From positions 1,240,001 to 1,304,000 of the forward strand of contig MSED01000001.1 in assembly GCA_002099365.1 (NCBI GenBank): DNA of 64,000 bases, written 5' to 3'. Of this stretch, positions 55,010 to 64,000 are shown piece by piece. The translations under genes and the position numbers were made by a program. Each line of letters opens with the position of its first letter. Position 1 is the stretch's first letter. This DNA is from Phialophora verrucosa. Lineage: Eukaryota; Ascomycota; Eurotiomycetes; Chaetothyriales; Herpotrichiellaceae. The notes under the pieces are model-generated. The model saw only the letters and a list, made by a program, of their open reading frames with translations, was not told the origin of the DNA and made no database searches.

Positions 55010-55783
55010 TCAGTAATTTGTCGCTTGGGTATTGTATGGGACACTCTGTCCGTAGCCAGGCTGACCATACTTCGGTTCAGAGGAGAAAGGAGCATGTCCG
55101 CCGTGCATGGTAGATCCGGTCATACCGGTCTCGTGACTCGGACGATATCCCGCCCCTGGGACGGCGCCGGTAGCCAGTTCTGCGTCTCGAGTGGTCCGAA
55201 CCTTCCTGTTGCGCCTCCAGAATGGTCCACGGCCGGTGCCCTTGGTGTAGTTGTTCTTTGGGCTGGGGCCGAACCGCTTCTCTCGCTTGTGGTGGCGGGC
55301 GAGTAGAACCTGAACAACGGCGGTGATGAGGAAGAGGAAAATGTTTAGAATCGCCATAGCGAAACAGGCCGTATTCAGACTGCAGACGTAACCCCAGTCG
55401 CCGGCGCCGGGAGCAGCTTCGCTGTCCAAACCAAACCCAAGAGGAGTGTTAACGACGCCCTTGCAGGAGTTCGCGCCATGGCGGGTGTAGTATGCGATGG
55501 CGGCGAAACAGCCGACGAAGCAGATGTCGAGGATGACGGCGATGAGCGCGAAGAAAGTAATCCCGCCGAGAAAGAGGGTGAATAGAACGCCGAAGATGGT
55601 ATACAGTACGGCGGAGCCAGACATGCCTTCAACTGCCTTCTCCCAGGTAGGAATGTGTATGTTCTTCTCGGCCAGCACGGAGAGGAAGTAGCTGTAGATC
55701 CCGAGGATAATGGCTGAGGAAGCGAACTCGAGGAGCCGCAGGCCAGTCTGGCCGAAACGGAGGATTACACCGCCGAGAGCCAT
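55010..55783 (-). CDS. MARVEL-domain membrane protein
   Basis: Intronless, 257 residues. Four membrane segments are evident: residues about 11-35 (LRLLEFASSAIILGIYSYFLS), 54-75, 80-105 (FFALIAVILDICFVGCFAAIAYY) and 135-163 (AILNIFLFLITAVVQVLL). The arrangement matches MARVEL proteins with cytosolic ends. The C-terminal tail is basic then Gly/Tyr/Pro-rich (GYGQSVPYNTQ), common in fungal members. Proteins of this family shape plasma-membrane or vesicle domains (eisosome-linked Nce102 is a relative). Precise role unknown. The tail contains many Tyr and Ser that could be modified. Confidence 0.82.
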   Translation of the reverse strand: MALGGVILRFGQTGLRLLEFASSAIILGIYSYFLSVLAEKNIHIPTWEKAVEGMSGSAVLYTIFGVLFTLFLGGITFFALIAVILDICFVGCFAAIAYYTRHGANSCKGVVNTPLGFGLDSEAAPGAGDWGYVCSLNTACFAMAILNIFLFLITAVVQVLLARHHKREKRFGPSPKNNYTKGTGRGPFWRRNRKVRTTRDAELATGAVPGAGYRPSHETGMTGSTMHGGHAPFSSEPKYGQPGYGQSVPYNTQATNY

Positions 55784-56825
55784 GGTGTATGCGTAGATGT
55801 CGACGTATGAGCGGGATCGAGACTATCACTGAAGATGCGATGTTTTGAGGAAACGAAGGGATACGAAGGGGACTTGGGCGCCTCTTTGTAGTTGGCTCTG
55901 AGAAGGTTCTGGGAGGTCCCAAACTCAGTCCGTGCGTCCTGGTCCCTTGATGCATTGATGAACTCAGAAGTTGGCGAGTGACGTTTCGTGTGGCTGTCGA
56001 TCAAGGACTGCATCACTTTTTCCTCAAACGCGAAAACGCAGGGACAGCGCAAGTGGCGTCGTGGCGTGATTTTGATTGGTTGTAACGCCACTTACGCCAC
56101 AGTCATGACATAACCAGCGGCTCAGTTTGTGCTTGGCCCCTGCGCTCGGAGTGGCCCTCCTCAAACTCCATTGGTGCGATCGCAGCAACGACTTTCCGAT
56201 TCAGCTGAATCCAAGAAATCTCGTCCGGACCTGGCGATGGCAGCAGCCAACATGCACGCGCCACAACAGACTCGCGGCTCGATGTCCATAATTTACTGTA
56301 ACCCAATTCCCAGTGCTGTCCAACTCCTCACGAGGGCTCCACACGTTGAATACGAATCCTGTGGACTGTCACACGGTGGTACTGAGGTACGAGAATTCTG
56401 TACTCGTAATGCCACCAGCAACCAGAAGTTTCATCCGCTTTAAGTGGTCCCGTTTGCTGCATTAGAGACTTTTGTCGCACGATGACTTACACGTCTCCTC
56501 CAAACCTTCTCGATCGTTCGACAAGCAACACGTTGCAGCCATTTCATGTAGAATTTCCAGTTCGGACGAGTCAAAGGACACTCAAACTGGGAGCGAATTC
56601 TTTTGAACAAGTTGGCTATCGGCGGTAACATTCAAGTTCATCTAATCATCATTACCACGTCTATGTTCGTCAGACTTCGGCCTGCAAAGTCGTTCCGCAA
56701 ATATGTCCATCGAAGAGAACGTAATCTGCCCAAGGCATTCCTGAAGATGCAACCAAAGTGTCCTGGATTTGAGACAATGGTCTATGACACCGATTTTCCA
56801 CTTCGTTCGTCACCCAACCTTGATA
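55784..56825. other. Intergenic region
   Basis: 1 kb between the MARVEL gene start and the GH72 gene stop. Small frames only, nothing supported. Confidence 0.55.
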
Positions 56826-58396
56826 TCACTGCATGAAAAGACCAACAGCCAACGCACCCATAACGAGCGATCCGGTCGTGATGTCGCCAATCCTCGCGGC
56901 ACCGTTGGTGTTCGACGGCTGACTACCTCCAGTGGTAGCAGATGGATTCGATGACGACGAAGGTGTGCTTGACGGTGTGCTACCACTAGTATTGTTACCC
57001 GGCAAGTTGCTTTCGTCGTTGGGCAAGATGTTCAACTCGAGACCGGTGATTTCTTGCCCATCGGAGTCATACACGGTCTGTGAAGGTTGGGTATCCGTAA
57101 TTGATGAAGTTCCAGTAGGAAACTTGCCGGTAACGCCGTTGTCGATCAAATCATCAACACCGTCGGGACGAGCGGGGATATCAAAGCTGTTACTGAAATT
57201 TGCCCCAGCAAGCAAGCTGACAGCACAGACTGGTGGGGTCAACGAGGTCGCGGTAGCATTGGCTTTTTCAAGTGTAGCGACATCTAGCGAGTTGTACTGC
57301 TTCCGAAGGTTGTTGTAGTCTTGCAGGATTGACACGGTCCCGTTGTCGTTCAGGTTCACAAGACCATAGTTGTTGGGCTCTTCACTGTACTCGTAGATGA
57401 GCCCGCCGGAGAAGACCGTCGTCATGTCCTCAGAGTACAAGACAGGAACCTCACTGAACTCGCGTGGTGTAACAAGGTTGCAGCCATACTCGGAGAAGAA
57501 GATCGGGATAGTGGTGTTACCAAAATCGCCAACCAAGACATCGTAGCCCGAGGACTGGAACGTAGCATCACCACACCACGAGTATGAGTTGAGGCCGAAG
57601 AAATCGATCTTGGAGCTGCTATCATTGGCCAGTCCGCAAGACAGATAGTTGAAGGTGCCCATGAGCAACGGACGGACATCGGCAGCGGAGTAGCCAACTG
57701 GAATCTCGCGAGGGGCTTGCTTGGCGATATAATCCTTGAGGTCGCGGGTAACGGCTCGGATGTACGAGGGCACCTCAGGTACCGAGTCTTCGTTGATGAC
57801 CTCGTTACCACTGAAGAAACCCAAGGTGTTGTTGAAGTGCATGAAGGCTTCCACCACATCAAAGACACGCTCCAAATAGGTAGAGCTATACGACTCCCAG
57901 GGTGCGCCGCGGTTCAGAGACTGGTTGGGTAGAGGGCTGTTGACATCCAGAATCATGTAGATCCCAGCTGCGTTGAAGATCGAGGCGCAGGCAGAGTGGT
58001 CCAGGTCTGGATCAAGGTTGTAGACACGAATAGCGTTGACACCCAGTCTCTGCATGAGGACAGCATCTCGAAGACAGACGTCGGCGTCGCTCAACGGGTC
58101 AATGCCAGAGCCGGGATTGAAGCCGGACGACCCGCCAGGTTGATAACTGCACCCAGGTATTAGCATTGTATTGGTTCCAGCTGGAGGTCTATCGTCTCAT
58201 ACGCAACACCAATGATCTGGAAACGAGTGCCATCGACACTGTTGACAAAGTCGGAACCTTGAACAACTAGAGGGGAGACCGCAAACGCGTAGGAGGCAAA
58301 GAGGGCGACAAGGGCGAAAAGGGCAGTCTTGAGCTGTTCAATCGGTCAGCACAAGACAAGGTTGCTGTATTGATTCGATCGCTTTACCTGAGCCAT
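56826..58396 (-). CDS. GPI-anchored 1,3-beta-glucanosyltransferase (GH72, Gas/Gel type)
   Basis: Three exons (58396-58388, 58333-58203, 58146-56826; introns 54 and 56 nt) give 486 residues. The first exon is just ATG GCT CAG. The joined start is a signal peptide (LKTALFALVALFASYAFA). The GH72 core follows with IGVAYQPGGSSG, RVYNLDP, the acid/base E162 in SGNEVINED and the nucleophile E266 in FSEYGCN. Paired Cys (C71, C100, C218, C238, C269 and others) are as in Gas1. There is no X8 cysteine box, so it is of the short Gas3/4/5 subtype. A Ser/Thr-rich stretch and a hydrophobic end (ITTGSLVMGALAVGLFMQ) signal a GPI anchor. It elongates and branches beta-1,3-glucan at the cell surface. Confidence 0.95.
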
Positions 58397-59214
58397 CTTG
58401 TCCAGTCAATCGAGTATTAATCTAGGACTTGGTAGAAGTCAAGAATCGAAATGGACAAGTCAATGGGGTTGAAGGGAAGAAGCGAGAGATTTCAGTCAAT
58501 GTCAAGATGCAGTTGAGGTTTGTGACTTGAACGAAGGACGCGGCTTCCACAACAAGAAGCTGCACAGCTGAAAGAAGCGAAGGTGCGATTGACCACCCGC
58601 AGGTGCAGCTCAACGAAGGTGGAAAAAGCGATGAGGCACTTGATAAAGAGCGACAAGAAGAAGGTATACGTACTCAGCGAGCCTCAGCTTGACCTCAACG
58701 GACAATCTGCACATTCATGCGCGTTTGCGTCCGGAGCCCCAAGTACGTTTTCACATTTTTGGGATGGCTTCCAGATTCGGTGGGCATGATTCGTGATGCC
58801 CGTATCCACTTCGGGCCCGTTATCATGCAATTCAGGTCCGTGCAGCAGCAAAGCGGCCAATCATTTCCTCTCCTGGAAAATGGCCGGGAATCCTAACATG
58901 CCTGGAAATTACTCCCGCGGCGCCCAGAGGTATTGAATCGCACCGGTTATCGATGCCTTAAGAAGAGACGAGGCCATGAGGCAAAGCCGAAGCATGACGC
59001 GCATGTGCTGTGCAACATCTGGGGCAGTTGCGGGAGGGCGAAAGTACTCGTAGATCTCATCGATTCGGAAGATTTGCTGGTGGGACAAAAGAATGGGTCG
59101 ATTTTGCCAGGCGCCCACGGAAGGTAAGCCGGATCTCAAACTGTTTGGCTGGCTTGTGCAAATCGGCTGTTCATCAAGTCCGGAGCGCGGCACTCTGGGT
59201 TTCTGACCGTAGCG
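58397..59214. other. Divergent promoter region
   Basis: 818 nt between the GH72 and ALG2 starts. No gene. Confidence 0.55.
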
Positions 59215-60808
59215 ATGTCCGTTTCAGAGAAGATTGATGTCTCCCGGCAAGCAGCACAGAGGACAATTGTCTTCTTCCACCCAGACCTCGGAATTGGTGG
59301 GGCTGAAAGACTGATTGTCGATGCTGCCGTCGGCTTGCAAGAGCAAGGAAATAAGGTCACTATATTCACCTCTCACTGTGATCCCAATCATTGCTTCGAG
59401 GAAGCCAGAGATGGTAAGTGCTGTGCTTCAGGTTACGTTCAATCACAGCTAAAGAGTTGACAGCTTGGTGAGTACAGGCACCCTTGATGTCAGAGTTCGT
59501 GGAAACACTCTGTTCCCCCCCACGTTCCTAAACCGCTTTCATATTCTCCTCGCGATCCTCCGCCAGATACATCTCGTCCTCTCAATCGCAGTCTGGAGCA
59601 ATGAGCTGGACAATCTCAAACCCGATGTGTTCGTGGTCGACCAGCTGTCGGCCTGCGTGCCCCTACTGAGATGGCTCTTCCCTCGCCGCCAACGCACCCT
59701 CTTCTACTGCCATTTTCCAGATCAACTGCTTGCGGACCGTCGGACAAACGGGTTGTTAGGGCTCTTGAAAAAGGTCTACAGATATCCTTTTGACTGGTTT
59801 GAAGGATGGAGCATGAGTGCAAGTGACAGGATTGTTGTCAACTCCAACTTCACGAAGTCAGTCGCGTCACGGGTCTGGCCTTCCCTCTCAAAGTCTCTAG
59901 GAGTTGTATACCCCTGCGTCAATATCCAAGAGACGAGGCTCCCGGTAGAACCGGAAGAGAAGCTATTGTGGGATGGGCGGTTCAAGATCATCCTCAGCAT
60001 AAACCGTTTCGAGCGGAAGAAAGATGTTGGTTTAGCTGTACGGGCGTATCATAACCTCTCTCCTGTTGCCCGCAAAGATACTCGATTGATCATAGCTGGC
60101 GGGTATGACCAACGAGTTTCTGAGAACGTGGAATACCACAAAGAGCTGGTCGACATGGCAGAGGGCTTTGGCCTGTCAACCGCAACTGCCAAAACAGTGC
60201 CCACGGCCTTGGGTATTCCCAGCGAGATTCAAGTACTGTTTCTATTGTCCGTACCTGGGCCATTTAAGGAGACTCTACTCAACAATGCTCGGTTGCTATT
60301 ATACACTCCCACAAATGAGCATTTTGGGATTGTGCCAGTGGAAGCTATGCAACATGGACTGCCCGTTCTAGCTTCAAATACCGGTGGTCCCCTAGAAACA
60401 GTTGTCGAAGGCGAGACTGGCTGGCTGCGAGACGTGTCTAAAGCCGAGGAATGGACAGCTGTGATGGACAAAGTCTTGAATGGAATGAGCTCAGCAGACC
60501 TTGAGAGAATTGGTCACCGCGGGCGCGAAAGGGTCCGCCACTACTTCACGAGGGTGATTATGGCGCGGAAACTCAGCAATGAAATGACCGTGATGCTCAG
60601 AAACAAGCGCAGCGCCTTCCTCGAGAGAAAGGACATCATCTTTGGGCTTTCGCTTGTTGCAGCGCTTGCAGCAGCTTTATTGGCAACCATCATCAAGGCG
60701 AAGAGTGGTCAAGGAGACAAACGGGTTACCGAGTTCGCTCGGGCGAGGCGAATGCACGTAGGCGCTGATGAAGGGCTGAAGGTGATTCCCAACAACTACC
60801 ATAGGTAG
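59215..60808 (+). CDS. alg2: ALG2 alpha-1,3/1,6-mannosyltransferase
   Basis: Two exons (59215-59413, 59478-60808; 64-nt intron) give 509 residues. The N-terminus has the GT4 donor loop FFHPDLGIGGAERLIVDAAVGL. Next come DVFVVDQLSACVP, the ALG2-specific FYCHFPDQLLA and DRIVVNSNFTKSV. The GT4 Glu-x7-Glu is EHFGIVPVE (near 350). A C-terminal hydrophobic segment (IFGLSLVAALAAALLATII) gives an ER-membrane anchor. ALG2 adds the second and third mannoses to the dolichol-linked oligosaccharide on the cytosolic face of the ER, an essential step for N-glycosylation. Length and motifs match the family. It is housekeeping, so the locus's right end returns to core genome. Confidence 0.95.
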
Positions 60809-61189
60809 CCGATGTAGAGGTTGTATGCCCTTGCATTTCTTCTTGGGAAGTGGAAGCGGAATCGGAGGATAGACGGAACAGAGAACGCTGTAAGGACTCT
60901 GTGCACTCGCCTAGCTGGCACTTTACGCGTCGTGTTTTGATGACGCGACTGCCCGTGTCGCCCGCTTGTTTTCCTTGACCCAATCGGGGCGTCCCCTCTT
61001 CCCTCTTTCCCTGCGGCAGCAGCAACAGCAATGAGTCTCCACTCACCAGTGTTTTCACTCTGCATCTTCCTTCACTGTCGCTGGCTTGGGGGATCTGGGG
61101 GTGCCGCATTCCGTGCCGCAGCGTGCTATCGTCCTTTCTGTGTGATTTGAATTTGGAATGCAGTAAATGGTCGATTTTGAACCCTCACC
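60809..61189. other. EME1 promoter and ALG2 3' flank
   Basis: 381 nt with no gene. Confidence 0.6.
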
Positions 61190-63160
61190 ATGGTCGAGGT
61201 GATTCTTCTTTCCTCCAGTGCGCCACCTAGCCCAGTGAGGACCAAAGTTGGTTCCGGATCGACTATCACTAGGACAACGCTACCCAAGACGTTCGACTTT
61301 GATCTTGACGATTTTGACGATGCTGGAACCCCCGAATTTAGTTTCGACAGGCCTCCCAAGAAAGTGCGCTTAAGCCCAGCACCCGGGTCCAACTCGCGAC
61401 TCAGAAAGCCGAACTATGCCACAGAAAAAAACCCGGAACTTAACTTCGACTTCTCATCCGACGAGGGCCCAACAGTGCTTCTCGGGGAGATAAATGCTGT
61501 GACTCCTCTCCGAGACTCCTTGAAGCAAAGTACCAGAATCGACATTGTTGACGACATTGCTTTCTCGTCCTCCGCTCCAGAGCCATTGCCACCCAGGAAA
61601 ATAAGGCCGAATGGTGTTGAGGCCGCTAGGAAGTTCGTGTTGGATGACTTCTTCGATGACGACCTTGGAGATCCGACCATTGGCCCTTCACACTCGGAGC
61701 ATGACAACAGAATGGCAGACCTTCCACCTTCCCTTACTCAAGAACCAAGCAAGCATCAGAAAAGCAGACAAGCAGGCCATAAGCCGAAAGTAAGAACGAA
61801 CAATGCCAGCGAAGAAGCCAGCACCAAGTACGCGGACGATATTGAATTTTCTAGCCCTGTGAAAGCCAAATCATCCAAATCCTCCAAGCTATCGGAAGCC
61901 GAGAAGGCCGCCAGAGCTGCCGAAAGAGCGGCGCAGAGGGCAGCTGCAAAGGCTGACAAAGAGGCAGCCCGGGAAACCGAAAAGGCGAGAAAGGCACAAG
62001 AAAAGGAGCGAAAGGGAAAGGAAAAGCAGAAGGCAGCAGACCTTGCAGAAGTCAACAAGTCAAGAACGAACAAGAAAGATGCGACGCCTGAAATGATCGT
62101 GGAAATGTCGAGCCTCCTCAAGGATACCAGTATTGGTACCCAGGTAGAAAAGCGCATGGAAAATGTCCAGGTCGAGGTCAACTATATCGATGAGGAGGTC
62201 AACCTGACTGACAACGGCGTTGACCACGAACAACACGGCAACATCATCACGTGGCGACGCAAGGTACAGTCGACGTACAACGACGAAGAGGACCAGTGGG
62301 AACCGACATCTGGATGTCGGATTGTCAAGGAAAGGCATATTTTGATTCACATGCCCGCTGGGGTCTTTGTGGCTATGGCTGCGGTATCCCGGTCTGACTC
62401 GGGGACTTCTGTCATGCGAACGGAGGAAGAACTGAAGTCCAACCTTGACGCACATGTCAAATTCATACGTCGACGGTTCGGCGATTGCATTCCCGTCTAT
62501 CTTATTGAGGGGTTGCGCAGCTGGCTGAAAAAGAACCTCAATGCGAAGAACCGAGCCTACACTGCTGGCGTTCGTGCTCAGATGTTGCAAGCCGATGCGG
62601 ACGCAGAGCCAGCTCCGTCGCAAGTCAGAAGCCGAAAGCGCAAGAAGCCACTCTCGGACTCTTTGGATCTTTCACATGTCACATCCGACATCGTCGATGA
62701 CCTGCTCCTGCATCTTCAGTTAGCCCATCAGCCGATATTGATACATCATTCACCGACACCGACAGACTCGGCCTCTCAGATATCTGCTTTGACCCAACAC
62801 CTTGCCACTCGACCATATCGGGTGGCGCAGCTGGGGTACAACCTCAAGTCAGCATCATTCTGCATGGACGGTGGTCAAGTCCGGACAGGAGACGATGCGA
62901 AGGACACGTTTGTCAAGATGCTCCAAGAGGTGCAGAGGGTAACTCCAAGCATGGCGTATGGTATAGTGGAAGAGTTCAAGACGATCAGAAAGCTCGTTAG
63001 AGGTTTCGACAAGCATGGCAATCTGTTACTTGAGGACGTCCGCAAAACTGTGAACAAGGATGGTGGGTGGAGTGACAAGAGATTGGGTCCGCAAGTGAGC
63101 AAAAGGTTGTTCAAGGTCTTCATGGGCAGGGATCCCGCTGCAACTGACGGCATGTCTTAA
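61190..63160 (+). CDS. eme1: EME1/Mms4 subunit of the Mus81 structure-specific endonuclease
   Basis: Intronless, 656 residues. The N-terminal half is acidic and Ser-rich, then a long Lys/Glu/Ala coiled stretch (about 225-290, EKARKAQEKERKGKEKQK). The C-terminal half is the inactive ERCC4-like nuclease domain (ILIHMPAGVF, FIRRRFGDCIPVYLIEGL) and the tandem helix-hairpin-helix end (MLQEVQRVTPSMAYGIVEEFKTIRKLVRGF). Mus81-Eme1 cuts branched DNA, including D-loops and stalled or reversed forks; Eme1 is the non-catalytic partner. Nuclear. Note the nearby CENP-S gene on the far left: both act on fork structures, but they are 55 kb apart. Confidence 0.93.
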   Translation: MVEVILLSSSAPPSPVRTKVGSGSTITRTTLPKTFDFDLDDFDDAGTPEFSFDRPPKKVRLSPAPGSNSRLRKPNYATEKNPELNFDFSSDEGPTVLLGEINAVTPLRDSLKQSTRIDIVDDIAFSSSAPEPLPPRKIRPNGVEAARKFVLDDFFDDDLGDPTIGPSHSEHDNRMADLPPSLTQEPSKHQKSRQAGHKPKVRTNNASEEASTKYADDIEFSSPVKAKSSKSSKLSEAEKAARAAERAAQRAAAKADKEAARETEKARKAQEKERKGKEKQKAADLAEVNKSRTNKKDATPEMIVEMSSLLKDTSIGTQVEKRMENVQVEVNYIDEEVNLTDNGVDHEQHGNIITWRRKVQSTYNDEEDQWEPTSGCRIVKERHILIHMPAGVFVAMAAVSRSDSGTSVMRTEEELKSNLDAHVKFIRRRFGDCIPVYLIEGLRSWLKKNLNAKNRAYTAGVRAQMLQADADAEPAPSQVRSRKRKKPLSDSLDLSHVTSDIVDDLLLHLQLAHQPILIHHSPTPTDSASQISALTQHLATRPYRVAQLGYNLKSASFCMDGGQVRTGDDAKDTFVKMLQEVQRVTPSMAYGIVEEFKTIRKLVRGFDKHGNLLLEDVRKTVNKDGGWSDKRLGPQVSKRLFKVFMGRDPAATDGMS

Positions 63161-64000
63161 CACTACCAACCCGTGACTATTCTACAGCATACTATTTTCA
63201 GACACATATGGAACACCCTTTCGGCTGTCACTAACAGCAAGGTCTATGGCCGCCAGAAGTAAGGCGTGCATACTACTATATACGCATAGGATTGCCAGTA
63301 TATCAAGAACCGAGCTAGGACCATGGAGCTATCAGTAGGTGATATGCGATGTCGAATAGCAGAACCAGTTGCCGCCCAACTGTCGCCACCAATGTCTTCG
63401 ACGGAAGGGATGTTCTTCAAAGGGTCTCTGATGGGTTTTGGTGAATGCTACAAATGTAGACTACCACTGGTTAAGAATAGGAGGGACAGGAAGCCCTAAG
63501 CGGAGGGCCAAGGTGGGAGGTATTATTTATCCGTGACTCCGTCCGGTTTGCTGCGTCTGTGGGGTCCAAACGGCGAGCGCACATTTTCGCACCGGTGTTT
63601 CAAACTTCTGTTTCTTCTCCGGGGGCCAGCTGGTCTTCTTGAGACCGCACGCCACAGACGAACAGCTCAAGCAGGACTGTCTTTGTGCAGGTCTGTTAGC
63701 ATAGCAATCATGGCAGTTGCTCACTTTACTGCTGGTGAGCTGCCGTACCCATTCATGGCGGGTCAAGAGGAGTTCCATCGACGCCGAGCTCACCTCGCGC
63801 CTCACCCGACTAGCGCCGCTTTAAACACCGCTCCCCCCCCCCCGCCCGCGGGCTTACCTACCCTCACCTTTTATTCACCTTTACTCACCTATACTTACCC
63901 GCGACCCTCGCTCTGCCACCCTCGACGACTATTCCGGTTCTCGCGCTAAATATAGATCCTTAGTCTATAGCTATCTAGAGTTACTAATCTCGGAGTTTAG
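63161..64000. other. EME1 3' flank merging into a probable repeat
   Basis: From about 63790 the sequence changes character: CCGCTTTAAACACCG, an 11-base C run, then TTATTCACCTTTACTCACCTATACTTACCC and CTATAGCTATCTAGAG-like text. This resembles the edge of a fungal dispersed repeat. Open frames across it (63527-63949, both strands) have no recognisable family. Confidence 0.4.
63833..63843. repeat. Run of 11 cytosines
   Basis: Homopolymer C-11 followed by GCCCGCGGGC. Such runs slip in replication and sequencing, so base counts here are unreliable. Confidence 0.7.

Noticed and set aside
63527..63949. 92-codon minus and 138-codon plus frames at the right end
   Set aside because: They overlap each other, contain homopolymer C and repeat-like sequence, and match no family.
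1..64000. tRNA, rRNA, CRISPR or polyketide/non-ribosomal peptide synthase genes
   Set aside because: No T-loop/anticodon arrangement, spaced direct-repeat array or megasynthase motif was found by reading; a covariance-model scan would be needed to exclude tRNAs fully.

Overview
The window is nuclear DNA of a filamentous ascomycete (Pezizomycotina). Introns are short (43-196 nt) with GTRNGY-like donors and CTRAY branch points. Several regulators are Zn2Cys6 factors. Typical fungal genes are present: a GH72 glucanosyltransferase, ALG2, EME1, CENP-S/MHF1 and a MARVEL protein. An Eurotiomycete-like genome (perhaps Chaetothyriales) is my guess; nothing here proves it. Thirty genes are placed, most with reconstructed exon boundaries. 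No tRNA, rRNA, CRISPR or polyketide/peptide synthase gene was seen.

Layout. 1-5.6 kb: 3' end of an AtuA-family gene, a Pga2-like ER protein, a P-loop sulfotransferase-like protein and CENP-S/MHF1. 5.6-9.9 kb: gene-poor. 9.9-25.7 kb: a run of catabolic genes: MFS exporter, Rieske oxygenase, Zn2Cys6 factor, mitochondrial proline dehydrogenase, peroxisomal FAD amine oxidase, mitochondrial carrier, cupin and pyrroline-5-carboxylate (P5C) reductase. 26-30 kb: a large family-28 glycosyltransferase with C-terminal ubiquitin-interacting motifs. 31-46 kb: a second Zn2Cys6 factor, an amino-acid permease divergent from a third Zn2Cys6 factor, a DHDPS-type aldolase with a peroxisomal signal, P5C dehydrogenase and a butanediol-dehydrogenase-like enzyme. 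46.9-54 kb: FAD monooxygenase, a riboflavin-kinase-like protein, a degraded or hard-to-model transcription-factor-domain gene and an F-box-less WD40 protein. 55-63 kb: MARVEL protein, GH72 enzyme, ALG2, EME1. The right edge enters what looks like a repeat.

How the genes may work together. The Rieske oxygenase carries a bridging Glu, as in quaternary-ammonium oxygenases. The amine oxidase is of the sarcosine/pipecolate/fructosyl-amine type and ends in a PTS1. Proline dehydrogenase, P5C dehydrogenase, P5C reductase, a mitochondrial carrier, an amino-acid permease and two or three regulators complete the set. Together they could form a route proline betaine (stachydrine) -> N-methylproline -> proline -> P5C -> glutamate. 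The PTS1-bearing aldolase would suit a 4-hydroxyproline branch. This is the most interesting hypothesis in the window. It rests on gene content and active-site residues, not on experiment.
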